Source: an uncultured Aquimarina sp. (GTDB lineage Bacteria > Bacteroidota > Bacteroidia > Flavobacteriales > Flavobacteriaceae). From it: a DNA stretch of 64,000 nucleotides. The stretch is from assembly GCA_947495425.1 (NCBI GenBank), contig CANLYR010000005.1:62001-126000 (forward strand), read 5' to 3'. The translations under genes were made by a program, and so were the position numbers. Positions within the stretch are counted from its first letter, which is position 1. Every line of letters starts with the position of its first letter. This document shows, piece after piece, positions 36,358 through 45,522 of the stretch. The notes below the pieces were generated by a model. That model was given only the letters and a program-made list of their open reading frames with translations, was not told the origin of the DNA and ran no database searches.

Positions 36358-36894
36358 ATGAACATTTCAATATATAATAAACGAGCAATTGTAGGTGGCC
36401 TTATAGCTACTTGTATTATAGGACTTGGTACTTTCCTGCTGGGAAATTTGAGCGGTTATGAAGCCAAACAATTAATAGAATCCTCACTATCCGGAGTAAA
36501 TACTTTTTTTAATACGGTAGTTCTAGCTTCGGCAACTATACTTGCACTTTTACTCACTTTATTGAGCGTAAGTTCGGGGTCGAATTCTAAACTTAAAGAA
36601 GAGCACTATCGATATGTATTGAAAATTGCTCGATTAGTCACCATTATTTTTATTTCTTCTATTACGAGTTTTCTTCTTCTCAACTTACCGGTTACAGAAT
36701 CGAATGATGTTCCTAATAATTGGTATGCCTATATCTATTATATTTCTATCGGGCTAGCTTCGATTCACTGTGGTGGGATCATTGCTGTAGTTTTAATGTT
36801 ATATAATACCATAAGTAATATCATTAAAATAGTAGGGTTGAAGGATAAAGATCATCCGTTATCATCTATTGATGCTGAAGAAATTGAGAATTGA
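36358..36894 (+). CDS. Small integral membrane protein, unknown
   Basis: 178 residues with four predicted helices (about 9-28, 46-70, 88-112, 122-150) and an acidic C-terminal tail (SSIDAEEIEN). No family recognised. It starts 20 bp after the Y4yA-like gene and is probably co-transcribed with it. It could help export or anchor the pathway, but nothing in the sequence shows a transport motif. Confidence 0.65.
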   Translation: MNISIYNKRAIVGGLIATCIIGLGTFLLGNLSGYEAKQLIESSLSGVNTFFNTVVLASATILALLLTLLSVSSGSNSKLKEEHYRYVLKIARLVTIIFISSITSFLLLNLPVTESNDVPNNWYAYIYYISIGLASIHCGGIIAVVLMLYNTISNIIKIVGLKDKDHPLSSIDAEEIEN

Positions 36895-36978
36895 ACCATA
36901 TCATCCTATACCATCAACAATTGTAGTAATAGAGCAATTCTTACACTACATATTAAGCTATCTTAAACAATAAAAATC

Positions 36979-37092
36979 ATGAAAAAATTATTTAGAATTT
37001 TTACGCTATTACAAGTTGCATATCAAGGGTATTCATACATCAAAGGTCGCAAAAAAAATAAACGTAAAAAAAGAGCTTCTTATAGAAGATGA
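36979..37092 (+). CDS. Small basic peptide, 37 residues
   Basis: ATG 36979 to TGA 37092. The N-terminal half is hydrophobic (LFRIFTLLQVAYQGYSYI), the C-terminal half very basic (KGRKKNKRKKRASYRR). The stop overlaps the ATG at 37089 of the next open frame (ATGA), suggesting coupled translation. Similar short basic proteins occur in stress-gene clusters of Flavobacteriia; function unknown. Confidence 0.5.
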   Translation: MKKLFRIFTLLQVAYQGYSYIKGRKKNKRKKRASYRR

Positions 37093-37466
37093 TACTATTA
37101 GGAAAAACTTCAATTCAAAAATATACTATGGAGAAATATGCAAAAAATGAGAAAGACTTGATCAGGAGATATGAAAAAATGGGATATGATCATCTCTACA
37201 GGTTTCAAGATGGAGCACTTGTTGATACGAATACCAATGAAAAATTTTCTCCCGAAGATATTCTCATTGTCGCAGAGCATCGGTATGAAGGTATGAGCAA
37301 CCCATCTGATTTATCGATTCTTTATATTATTGAATCCAGATCCGGAAACAAAGGTTCTATGCTAGCTGGGTACGGCCCATCTGCAAATCTTGAATTAGCA
37401 GAATTTTTTAAAGAAATTCCGGAGGAGAATATTTCTAATAAAGTTAACATTAATGCTGAAGAATAA
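37089..37466 (+). CDS. Small protein of the so-called phosphoribosylpyrophosphate-synthetase-like family
   Basis: 125 residues from ATG 37089, or 112 from ATG 37128 (MEKYAKNEKDLIRRYEKMGY). The core FSPEDILIVAEHRYEGMSNP followed by SDLSILYIIES resembles short Bacteroidota proteins often labelled phosphoribosylpyrophosphate synthetase. It has no PRPP-binding loop and is far too short for the enzyme, so that name should not be taken literally. Lies with other small stress-type genes. Confidence 0.65.
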   Translation: MILLGKTSIQKYTMEKYAKNEKDLIRRYEKMGYDHLYRFQDGALVDTNTNEKFSPEDILIVAEHRYEGMSNPSDLSILYIIESRSGNKGSMLAGYGPSANLELAEFFKEIPEENISNKVNINAEE

Positions 37467-37470
37467 ATTC

Positions 37471-37881
37471 GTGAAAACGCTTCTTTAATTCTTTGGATTT
37501 CTAACAGTACTATTAGCATTGATCCCAATTATTTCGAAGCAATATTGGTGAATCATAATATTTAATTTTCCACATTTTCAATTCACGGGATTCGACGGCA
37601 ATCTCTTTGGTGGTTTATTTTATACAATGTATTGTTACGTCAAAATTTGATATCGTCCTAGCGCTAGTTCTCACAGGTTGCTTTCTAATCAATTGATTAA
37701 AATTTAACCTTATACGCTCTTAGCTCAAATAGAAGTACGTTCCGGTACTTCGGCCCAGAGCGATAACAGAATCCATATTTTTACTGCCAATGTGTATCAA
37801 AGCAATAAAAACAGTAAAAAACTCTTAAAAGCGATTGATGATTATAATGCGATGGCCTCTGGATCATATTCTTATTTCTGA
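37471..37881 (+). pseudogene. Decayed endonuclease/exonuclease/phosphatase-family gene
   Basis: A single reading frame from GTG 37471 to TGA 37879-37881 is broken by stops at 37486, 37549, 37648 and 37705 but still reads as a protein: a membrane part (FFGFLTVLLALIPIISKQYW, then IIIFNFPHFQF), then QSDNRIHIFTANVYQSNKNS followed by KKLLKAIDDYNA. The last segment matches the start of EEP-superfamily catalytic domains with N-terminal helices. It stops well before the catalytic residues, so the gene is both mutated and truncated. Confidence 0.65.
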
Positions 37882-37890
37882 AAAATTTAA

Positions 37891-37937
37891 GAAAGTGACC
37901 TGATAGTGAAATGAACTTATTACTTCAGATCACTTTC
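37891..37937. repeat. Inverted repeat after the pseudogene
   Basis: Arms GAAAGTGACCT (37891-37901) and AGATCACTTTC (37927-37937) pair with one G-T wobble. No T run follows; possibly a remnant terminator. Confidence 0.3.
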
Positions 37938-38059
37938 CTATATATGTACATCATGACTTTGAGCCAGAGAAATGCAAAAAACAGATAATGCCTGCTCCTG
38001 CTGCACAAAACGTTTAAGATTGAAACTTATAGAAAAATAAGAAAAAAGGAATTACTTAA

Positions 38060-38362
38060 TTAGTGTAATTTTTTAATCTCTATAGAATCGATTATTTGAT
38101 TGATTCTATTTCTAATTGCTTTTCGGTCTTCTGGACTATCTACTTCTTCTAGAGCTGCTCTAAAATTCTCCATAGCATCCTCGATATTTTGTGCGGCAGA
38201 TCCAATGTGGTCTGATGCATCTTCTATATCATCTGCTCTATCCTCTAGCTTTTCAGCTTTGTTTTCTAAATTATCTTCTAACCGTTCTATATTATTATCT
38301 TTACATGAGATACTGGTAACCATTAAGATAACCATTGCGATACTTAAAATATTAATTTTCAT
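38060..38362 (-). CDS. Small helical lipoprotein
   Basis: 100 residues with a lipoprotein signal (LSIAMVILMVTSISC, Cys~20). The rest is charged and strongly heptad-patterned (IERLEDNLENKAEKLEDRAD, DIEDASDHIGSAAQNIEDAM), i.e. an amphipathic helix or coiled coil. No enzyme motif. Probably an envelope stress or structural protein; sits among other small stress-type genes. Confidence 0.7.
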   Translation of the reverse strand: MKINILSIAMVILMVTSISCKDNNIERLEDNLENKAEKLEDRADDIEDASDHIGSAAQNIEDAMENFRAALEEVDSPEDRKAIRNRINQIIDSIEIKKLH

Positions 38363-38574
38363 TTGAATTCTTTTAGTTAGTTATTTACTTTTTTATTTAA
38401 TAATCCTGTCTTAGGCAGGCACAGTGAGATTTAAATATTTCAGATTTAGGCTCGGAATCGTAAAGCCTTTTCTTTTAGAATATCACTTGGGCTTGCCCAT
38501 AGGTATTCTATTTCTATACTAAAAGCCCCGATGTTGGAGCTCTTAGCAATATAAGATATTTTTTAATAACGATC

Positions 38575-39024
38575 TTAATCTTTGATATCTTCAAGCGCTT
38601 TATTTTTCTCTAGATCGCTTTTAATTTGATCTCTTTGTTGTCTCAGCACTGTTCTAAGATCGGCAGGAATATTATCTTCTTCCAAAAGATCATTATATTC
38701 ATCTACCGCAGCCTTATCACCCTTAATAGATTCTTCTAACATAGCCTCATCATCATCTGCAGAAAATAAGGATTTTACATCCATCCAAGCTCGATGTATG
38801 GTACCCGTAAAGGATCCATCTTCATCAAAATCTGTAAATGTTGATTTCATTGTGTTTTTAAGCTCAGCATTAAATTCTTTACGCGCTCTCGATTTTCTTT
38901 CAAAATATCTTTTCAAAGCTGTGCTATCTGCATTTTCTGCTGCTTTTGAAAATCCTTTTTCTGCATCTTTGTTTTTTTCTAAAACTTCTTCCAGTTCTTC
39001 TAGAACTTCATTGTGTGTGCTCAT
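38575..39024 (-). CDS. PA2169-type four-helix-bundle protein (DUF2383)
   Basis: 149 residues, all helical, ferritin-like layout: NEVLEELEEVLEKNKDAEKG for helix 1, ALKRYFERKSRARKEFNAEL for helix 2, DFDEDGSFTGTIHRAWMDVK for the linker and helix 3, and a C-terminal helix ending EKNKALEDIKD. This fits PA2169-family proteins, usually part of general stress responses. No di-iron site can be claimed by eye. Confidence 0.78.
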   Translation of the reverse strand: MSTHNEVLEELEEVLEKNKDAEKGFSKAAENADSTALKRYFERKSRARKEFNAELKNTMKSTFTDFDEDGSFTGTIHRAWMDVKSLFSADDDEAMLEESIKGDKAAVDEYNDLLEEDNIPADLRTVLRQQRDQIKSDLEKNKALEDIKD

Positions 39025-39155
39025 ATTTATATGTTTTAATTTTAAAGTTAAGCCAAATTAACTTTTTAAAAATCAGATTGTTAACTTGAATGAAATAATA
39101 ATTGACTCGTATAAAATTCTTCAAGTTATCACCTTAATATTTAATCAAAAAAAAA

Positions 39156-39181
39156 AGGAGCTGATCAAAAAGTCAGCTCCT
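39156..39181 (-). terminator. Rho-independent terminator for the YqaE-like gene
   Basis: 9-bp stem AGGAGCTGA/TCAGCTCCT with an 8-base loop; read on the minus strand it is followed by about ten T residues, 67 bp after the stop of the gene at 39248-39400. Confidence 0.85.
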
Positions 39182-39247
39182 GGTATACCCAATTTCAATC
39201 CAACACAGTTTTAAGACTGTATTGTAATTTTTAATATCTTATAGCAA

Positions 39248-39400
39248 TTAATCGTTAACGATAAAAGCATGGATTACCCCTGGTATCCAACCGATCACAG
39301 TAAGAATTATACTAATTAGAAATGTAGTCCCTAATCCGTGCTTCATAAATACGGCTAGAGGTGGTAATAATATGTTAAGAATGATGGTCAGTATAGACAT
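39248..39400 (-). CDS. YqaE/Pmp3-family small membrane protein
   Basis: 50 residues from ATG 39400. Two helices (ILTIILNILLPPLAVFMKHG; TTFLISIILTVIGWIPGVIH) with the family pattern LLPPLAVFMKHG and ILT-IGWIPG-IHA. Pmp3 proteins affect membrane potential and salt or cold tolerance. Monocistronic with a strong terminator. Confidence 0.88.
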   Translation of the reverse strand: MSILTIILNILLPPLAVFMKHGLGTTFLISIILTVIGWIPGVIHAFIVND

Positions 39401-39804
39401 ATGTAAATTTTTAATTATTAATAAAATAAAGATACATAGCCCCAACTCCTTTTAGTAACGTAATCACAGTAATCTTTGACTGATATGCAAATAGTAATTC
39501 GAGTTGTATAAAATTCAATTCATGTATAGTTAACTTATTATACATCCACTTGCAGTAAAAGTTATCATTAGAAGAAAAGTAGACTATATTTCCTATTATA
39601 CTCTTTATAATAGTCTATTTAACAGACTCATGCATTCAGATGCCCGTATTCTAGTTATAAAATTATGATTCCTCAACAATTTTTTTAAATTTTTGAACGA
39701 ACGCTAATTTGATAGCATTACAAAGTGTCGTTTAATAATAAAATCATTGATTAAACGCAAAAAATCAACTAACTTTGTTTTAAATTACTTAATAGCATTC
39801 ATCA
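39401..39804. other. 404-bp gap between divergent genes
   Basis: AT-rich; apart from the promoter at 39747-39777 nothing is recognisable. Confidence 0.5.
39747..39777 (+). promoter_or_regulatory. Consensus Bacteroidota promoter for AraC gene
   Basis: TTG (39747-39749), 20-bp spacer, TAACTTTG (39770-39777), a perfect TAnnTTTG. The start codon at 39805 leaves a leader of about 20 bases. Confidence 0.7.
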
Positions 39805-40818
39805 ATGGTTACAATTCTTAATAATAATGTTTTTCATACCATCGATGCTTTTGCTAAATCACTAGAGGCAAAGACTAAAAAAGGATATGGTTTTTCAGTT
39901 CTACAGGTAAACAATCACTTTGCCAAAGGTCGAATTTCTGCATTTCATATGTTTTCTGGTTTTTCTTGTATGACGTATAGTATCGAGTTTAAAAATGCTT
40001 TTGAGCTTACGCTAGAAGGAAATGCAATGAATACCCTGTATTTTATTTATTGTATGAGTGGAAGTTTAACGTATGCTTTTGAAGACCAAGGGCATTCCAA
40101 TACTATAAATACGCAGCAAAATGCAATTATGCTGGGTAAAGATCACTTAGAGAATAAAATTACGCTACCTGGTAATACTAAACTGAATATAAGTTTCATT
40201 TATATCACAGAAAATGAATTGCTACAAAACAAAATAACAAAAAGTAATTACCTTCAAGCTAGTCTCTCTGACATATTTACTCAGTTGGAGCATAGAGAAA
40301 ATTATCAATTTTTTGGAAGAGTGCGCCCAAAAACGGCAGAATATGTGAAGTTGTTGATTGATAATCGCAAGATTGGTTTGGTGGGTAGATTAATTACCGA
40401 ATCTTCAATATTTCAAATTTTGATATCACAGTTAGAAAATCATGACGAAGAAATTCAAAACCCTCAAATCTCTTCTGCCTTATCTAGAAATGAAATTAAC
40501 TCAGTGATAAGAATTTCTGAAAAAATCTCCAGAAAATTAGAGCATAATCTAAGCGTCGAAGAATTGTGCAAAATGTCTGGGCTCTCCCCCCGTAAATTAC
40601 AAATGGGGTTTAGATATCTTTATGGGATGACAGTTTCACGCTTTATTATCAAAGCTCGCATGGAAAGATCGAGAGAGCTCATGGAAACTACAGAATTAAC
40701 GATTTCAGAAATTGTATATTCTGTCGGTTTGAGTAGTAGAAGCTATTTTTCTAAAATTTTTAAAGAAATGTACACCTTTTCGCCTAACGAATATAAAAAA
40801 CTATATGCATCACAATAA
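39805..40818 (+). CDS. AraC-family transcriptional regulator
   Basis: 337 residues. The C-terminal HTH pair is clear (NLSVEELCKMSGLSPRKLQM, GFRYLYG; LTISEIVYSVGLSSRSYFSK, IFKEMY-FSPNEYK). The N-terminal ~210 residues are a beta-rich sensing domain of unknown ligand (FHMFSGFSCMTYSIEFKNAF). Followed 110 bp later by a sensor kinase gene in the same direction, possibly one stress-response unit. Has a consensus promoter. Confidence 0.85.
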   Translation: MVTILNNNVFHTIDAFAKSLEAKTKKGYGFSVLQVNNHFAKGRISAFHMFSGFSCMTYSIEFKNAFELTLEGNAMNTLYFIYCMSGSLTYAFEDQGHSNTINTQQNAIMLGKDHLENKITLPGNTKLNISFIYITENELLQNKITKSNYLQASLSDIFTQLEHRENYQFFGRVRPKTAEYVKLLIDNRKIGLVGRLITESSIFQILISQLENHDEEIQNPQISSALSRNEINSVIRISEKISRKLEHNLSVEELCKMSGLSPRKLQMGFRYLYGMTVSRFIIKARMERSRELMETTELTISEIVYSVGLSSRSYFSKIFKEMYTFSPNEYKKLYASQ

Positions 40819-40928
40819 GACGTATGATTTAAATTCATAAGTAATTTTCTAACCTATTAAAACACCCCAACTAACCTGCTGTTTATTTGAAATTGAATTC
40901 TTGAAACAATACAAAAGTTAAAAATAGC

Positions 40929-42059
40929 ATGAAACCAGCAGCAGTTGTAATTGAAAATAAAGTATCAGAAATTATGGAGCTTTGGGAAGATGAAGTAAAA
41001 AAAGAAGTCCCAGCTTCTCAAAATCTTTCTGAAATTGCTCTCTATGATCATTTACCTAATTTAATGAAGGATATATCGACGGTAATGTCACGTCGTCAAA
41101 CCTTAGTTGATGCTCAAGCCGACGAAAAATATAAAGAAATACTAGAAAATAGCATTGAACACGGGAGACATAGAGCAGCAGCATCGAATTATACTGCAAG
41201 CCAGATCGTACATGAGTATATTGTTTTTCATAAAACACTCACAGCGACTTTATTGAAAAACAAAGTGTACACCTTAGAAGTAGGAGAAGTACTGAAATAT
41301 CTAATTGAAACAGCCATACTCAATTCTGTAGAATCGTTTTCAAAAGCATTGTCTGAGATGCAAGATACCCTTATTGGTACGTTGGCGCACGATATTCGTA
41401 ATCCACTATCTGCTGCGCAAACTTCACTAGATCTCATGAATTATGAAGAGGGTGAAGAATGGTTTGATACGATGAAAGGAACAGCGACCAAAAGTGTAAA
41501 AAAAGCACTTAGTCTTATCGAGGGACTTATGGATTCTATAACCGTAAAAGCCGGGCAGGGGATGATGATGAATTTTGATGAGGAAAATATTACTGAAGTA
41601 CTCAAAGAGATATATACTGATGCCACTGATATATATTCTCATACCTTCGAATTGAAAGGAGATTTACATGATATTTTTGGAGTTTTTGATGTAATTGCTA
41701 TTCGTAGGTTGCTGGAGAACTTAATTTCTAATGCAGTAAAGTATGGTTCCTACAATACTCCTATTATTCTTAAACTGACAGATCTAGAAGAAAGTATAAA
41801 AATCTCAGTACGCAATTATGGTACACCAATTCCAAAAGAGAAGCAAGGAGAAATATTTCAATTTTTACGTCGGGATCAGACACAAAACAATATTAACCTC
41901 AACAGTTGGGGCATGGGGCTTACACTTGTAAGATTAGTTGCAGAAGCGCATGGAGGATATGTTCATTTAGAAAGTGATGCATTAGAAGGAACTTGTTTTA
42001 CCATATTGCTTGATAAGAATTTCAATACGCCTGGTAAAACAAGAACCAAATTAAAGTAA
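40929..42059 (+). CDS. Soluble sensor histidine kinase with RsbR-like N-domain
   Basis: 376 residues, no membrane helix. Residues 1-140 are helical and resemble RsbRD-type input domains (HGRHRAAASNYTASQIVHEY). The H-box is LIGTLAHDIRNPLSAAQ (His154), followed by an ATPase domain with NLISNAVKYGS (N-box), and a G-box WGMGLTLVRLVAEAHGG. No receiver domain is fused and no response regulator gene lies next to it. Probably a cytoplasmic stress sensor. Confidence 0.85.
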   Translation: MKPAAVVIENKVSEIMELWEDEVKKEVPASQNLSEIALYDHLPNLMKDISTVMSRRQTLVDAQADEKYKEILENSIEHGRHRAAASNYTASQIVHEYIVFHKTLTATLLKNKVYTLEVGEVLKYLIETAILNSVESFSKALSEMQDTLIGTLAHDIRNPLSAAQTSLDLMNYEEGEEWFDTMKGTATKSVKKALSLIEGLMDSITVKAGQGMMMNFDEENITEVLKEIYTDATDIYSHTFELKGDLHDIFGVFDVIAIRRLLENLISNAVKYGSYNTPIILKLTDLEESIKISVRNYGTPIPKEKQGEIFQFLRRDQTQNNINLNSWGMGLTLVRLVAEAHGGYVHLESDALEGTCFTILLDKNFNTPGKTRTKLK

Positions 42060-42069
42060 CCAAACTATA

Positions 42070-42471
42070 TTACTTCTTATAATTGATCATCCACTGAATA
42101 TCAAATCGATCTGAACAACGACCATAGTAAGCGCCCCAAGAGGTGTCTTGCAAAGGAGTATGTACTCGACCAGAAGCACTTAATCTATTAAAAATTCTTT
42201 CTGTCTCTTCTTCTGATGATACATCTATACTCATATACATATTTGATCCCGAAGTTAGCGGAGTATCTGGTGCTGCGTCGTAGGCCATAAAATGAAAGCC
42301 TTTTCCTTTTAGCTCAGCATGCTGAAGTTTATCCCTATAACTCGAAGGAATATCAATTGATTTATCATCATACGTTTGTCGGTTTATAATATCACCTCCA
42401 AAGATATCTTTATAGAAGCTTAAGGCTTCGTGACAGTTCCCTTTGAATGCCAAATATGCTTGAATTTTCAT
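42070..42471 (-). CDS. VOC-family protein (PhnB/glyoxalase-like)
   Basis: 133 residues, PhnB-type start (IQAYLAFKGNCHEALSFYKD, IFGGD) and a C-terminal WGAYYGRCSDRFDIQWMINY strand. The fold is glyoxalase/bleomycin resistance/dioxygenase-like; PhnB members usually lack known activity. Single gene convergent with the kinase gene. Confidence 0.85.
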   Translation of the reverse strand: MKIQAYLAFKGNCHEALSFYKDIFGGDIINRQTYDDKSIDIPSSYRDKLQHAELKGKGFHFMAYDAAPDTPLTSGSNMYMSIDVSSEEETERIFNRLSASGRVHTPLQDTSWGAYYGRCSDRFDIQWMINYKK

Positions 42472-42510
42472 AATTTTATTTTTTATCGTTTATACTTATT
42501 TTTGTGTTTT

Positions 42511-43044
42511 TTATATTTCTTCATCTTTATTCACACCTTGCAGCATTTTGCCCATAAGCTCTTTACCTTCGTCATTATGTAAAACAGATATGTCTCCTGT
42601 AGCTTCTAAGACCACTGCCAAGACTTCATCAAAATGAATCACATTAGCCTCTCTTAGTTTTGCAATCAGATCGTCCTCTCCAACATTACATTTTTTCAAA
42701 TTATTATAGAGTATAACTCCATCTTTCATAAGTAGCATGGGCTCATTTGTTAAGAGCCATTGAAAGAAATTTGATTTTCTTACTATAAATGAAAACGTAG
42801 TTTGAAAAATAACAATTCCTGCGAGCGCAATAGCCCCTTTTAAGATAGATTGACCAGGGTTCATTACCACAGCTGCCAGAACTGAACCAATTGCTATCGT
42901 AGAAGCAAAATCAATACTAGACATTTTTGCAAAAGTTCTAAGGCCTGATACTCTTATGATGCATATAATAATACTAAAAATAGCCAGTACAGATAAAAAC
43001 ACTTTTACTAATATTTCTGTACTTGCATACAACCAATTTTCCAT
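42511..43044 (-). CDS. YetF/DUF421-family membrane protein
   Basis: 177 residues: three N-terminal helices (ILVKVFLSVLAIFSIIICII; FASTIAIGSVLAAVVMNPG; GAIALAGIVIFQTTFSFIV) with the family motif RVSGLRTFAKMSSIDFASTI, then a soluble C-terminal domain (KKCNVGEDDLIAKLREANVI). Similar YetF proteins often accompany stress and catalase genes. 31 bp after the catalase gene, possibly co-transcribed with it. Confidence 0.85.
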   Translation of the reverse strand: MENWLYASTEILVKVFLSVLAIFSIIICIIRVSGLRTFAKMSSIDFASTIAIGSVLAAVVMNPGQSILKGAIALAGIVIFQTTFSFIVRKSNFFQWLLTNEPMLLMKDGVILYNNLKKCNVGEDDLIAKLREANVIHFDEVLAVVLEATGDISVLHNDEGKELMGKMLQGVNKDEEI

Positions 43045-43075
43045 ATTTAATTTTTGATACTGTTAATGACAAATT

Positions 43076-45211
43076 TTATACGGGTATGTTTTTTGCCACT
43101 TTCTCTCTATCCCAGTTTCTGTGCTGAGCAATTGCAGCAATAAATTCTTTCGCTTCTGCATCAATAAAAAATGCTGCATCGTTTTCATATTCGATATACT
43201 TAGACGCTTTAATAAGTGCAATACCTTCATGATCCACCGCAATTGCTTTACAGTGTTTAAAAGCTTCAGTAACGAACTTGATAAACTTTGGCTGCTCACA
43301 CAAACTTTGGATTGACGCCTCCCCTCCTGGAATATACACTGCATCAAATAACACACTTTCTGTAGTCATAATAGCGGCGTCTACATGATGTTGCATGTCT
43401 TGGTTACAAGATATTGATTCACCCTGGGGTGCAATCATCTTAATAACGGCATTTTCTTTCTCCAGAGCAGTCTTCATTTTTTCAAAGTCTTCCATTCTAA
43501 AGCCATCGGCAGCAAGTACTGCGATTTGTCTGGTTGCAATAGAATCAGAGGCAATATGTGTTTGACTTAACGGTTGAGATTTTTCAAGATAAATTTTCTT
43601 TTTACCTGGTTGATGCTTCTCAACGTCTGTATCGGCACCTATGGCTTGATTTATGGGTTTATCAATAGCGTCTGGCACTTTCAATCCAAGACCTTTGGCA
43701 ACTTTTTCAGCTAAATGTTCATCAATTTGATTAATCAGCCACAACATTCTTTTTTTGATGGGTTTGTTTTCACACTTACCCAACTCAAAAGTATAAGCAT
43801 CTGCTACGTGATTTTTTTCCCATTGTTCTAAACTTCGGTAAAAAAGTGCTGGTTGTGAAAAATGATCATTAAAGCTTTCACTTCTAGCTCTTATTTTTTT
43901 TGCATCGATTCGTTCCTGATACGAATGAAATGCTCCTTCCGATATTTTTGACAAATGCGGGCAACCTCCTCCTAAGGTATTCGGAAAATATGCTGTCTTC
44001 CCTTTGTGAATACTCATTTGCATATGTCCATCTCGCTGGTTATTATGTACATCGACAATAGGTTGATTAATCGGAATTTGATGAAAATTAGGGCTTCCTA
44101 ACCTAGAAAGTTGTGTGTCTCTATATGAAAAAAGCCTTCCTTGTAAAAGTGGATCGTTGGTAAAATCGATACCGGGTACAATATTACCCAGTAAAAAAGC
44201 TACTTGCTCAGTTTCTGCAAAAAAATTGTCAGGATTTCTATTCAACGTCATCTTACCCACTATTTTTACAGGTACCATTTCTTCGGGAATCAGTTTTGTA
44301 GGGTCTAAAAGATCAAATTCGAATTTATGTTCATCTTCTTCAGGTATTATTTGTACACCTAACTCCCACTCAGGAAATTGTTCTGCTTCGATAGCATCCC
44401 AAAGATCTCTACGATGAAAATCCGAATCTGCACCATTGATTTTTACCGCCTCATCCCAAGTTACAGAATGCACTCCCAATAAGGGTTTCCAGTGAAATCG
44501 AACAAAATGAGCTTCTCCTATATCATTTATAAAACGAAATGTGTGAATTCCAAAACCTTCCATCATTCGCAAACTTCTTGGTATTCCTCGATCGCTCATC
44601 ACCCAAATGTGATTATGCAGCGTTTCTGTAGTTAGTGAGATAAAATCATAAAACGTATCATGTGCTGAAGCTGCCTGAGGGATCTCGCGATCAGGTTCTG
44701 GTTTTACCGAGTGAATTAAATCCGGAAACTTCATAGCATCCTGAATAAAAAATATCGGCATATTATTCCCAACCAGGTCCCAGGTACCTTCTTCAGTATA
44801 AAACTTTACAGCAAAACCACGCACATCTCTTGCCAAATCAGGAGAGCCTTTGGAACCTGCCACAGTAGAAAACCTGGTAAATACAGGTGTTTTTCGAGAA
44901 GTATCTGTAAAAATACCAGCTTTGGTATACTTTTCTAGACTTTCATACAATTCAAAATATCCATGAGCAGCACTCCCTCTGGCATGTACAATTCGCTCAG
45001 GTATTCTTTCGTGATCAAAATTAGTTATCTTCTCTCTAAGCAAAAAATCCTCGAGTAAGGTGGCTCCGCGTTCCCCTGCTTTTAATGAAGTATTGGTATC
45101 ATTAACTTTAAGTCCTTGACGACTTGTGAGTGCTTTGCCTGATTTATCTTTGGTGTATGAAGCCAAATTATCGGCTTTTTTTGATGTATTTTTGTTTGTT
45201 GATGTGTCCAT
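43076..45211 (-). CDS. katE: Large-subunit catalase (HPII-type) with DJ-1-like C-domain
   Basis: 711 residues, clade 2 catalase length. Catalytic His region ERIVHARGSAAHGYFE, distal Asn region around DLVGNNMPIFFIQDAMKFPD, proximal heme-ligand segment GRLFSYRDTQLSRLGSPNFH with Tyr. Residues ~565-700 form the DJ-1/PfpI-like domain (IAVLAADGFRMEDFEKMKTA; AVYIPGGEASIQSL). It decomposes hydrogen peroxide in the cytoplasm. An inverted repeat (45235-45263) lies just upstream. Confidence 0.93.
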   Translation of the reverse strand: MDTSTNKNTSKKADNLASYTKDKSGKALTSRQGLKVNDTNTSLKAGERGATLLEDFLLREKITNFDHERIPERIVHARGSAAHGYFELYESLEKYTKAGIFTDTSRKTPVFTRFSTVAGSKGSPDLARDVRGFAVKFYTEEGTWDLVGNNMPIFFIQDAMKFPDLIHSVKPEPDREIPQAASAHDTFYDFISLTTETLHNHIWVMSDRGIPRSLRMMEGFGIHTFRFINDIGEAHFVRFHWKPLLGVHSVTWDEAVKINGADSDFHRRDLWDAIEAEQFPEWELGVQIIPEEDEHKFEFDLLDPTKLIPEEMVPVKIVGKMTLNRNPDNFFAETEQVAFLLGNIVPGIDFTNDPLLQGRLFSYRDTQLSRLGSPNFHQIPINQPIVDVHNNQRDGHMQMSIHKGKTAYFPNTLGGGCPHLSKISEGAFHSYQERIDAKKIRARSESFNDHFSQPALFYRSLEQWEKNHVADAYTFELGKCENKPIKKRMLWLINQIDEHLAEKVAKGLGLKVPDAIDKPINQAIGADTDVEKHQPGKKKIYLEKSQPLSQTHIASDSIATRQIAVLAADGFRMEDFEKMKTALEKENAVIKMIAPQGESISCNQDMQHHVDAAIMTTESVLFDAVYIPGGEASIQSLCEQPKFIKFVTEAFKHCKAIAVDHEGIALIKASKYIEYENDAAFFIDAEAKEFIAAIAQHRNWDREKVAKNIPV

Positions 45212-45522
45212 AAATGTAGCTATTGGTGTGAGAAGTTAAAGCTATTGTATACGCTTCTTTAACCTTATCGCTATTGAAACAATCATTGACTCATTAATAC
45301 TTTTTATACATACGCATTGACTTTGAAAAAGTTTTCTTTTAAGCGAAGCATTTGATATTAAGATAAAAGTGCTTAGAATACAATATACAGGAGTCAAAAT
45401 GCAGAATTCTTTCTCTTAAAAATGAACAAGAATATTTTGCAATTTTGATTTCGTTCTTACTCATTCTTTTTATGTTGAGGGTCTCACTATTAAAAAATGG
45501 TAATAATGTTATCTTTACCAAT
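45212..45522. promoter_or_regulatory. Divergent region upstream of catalase, with inverted repeat
   Basis: 311 bp. GTTAAAG (45235-45241) and CTTTAAC (45257-45263) form a perfect 7-bp inverted repeat 15 bp apart, 24 bp upstream of the catalase start; candidate operator. Nothing else recognised. Confidence 0.35.

Noticed and set aside
37089-37466. Phosphoribosylpyrophosphate synthetase enzyme
   Set aside because: Too short and without a PRPP-binding loop; the label is a family name without enzymatic meaning here.
39661-39720. GAACGAACGCT near 39696 as a second copy of the aceA palindrome
   Set aside because: Only one half matches and there is no dyad; likely chance.
43063-43356. 97-codon minus-strand frame at the end of catalase
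   Set aside because: Overlaps the conserved DJ-1-like domain in another frame.
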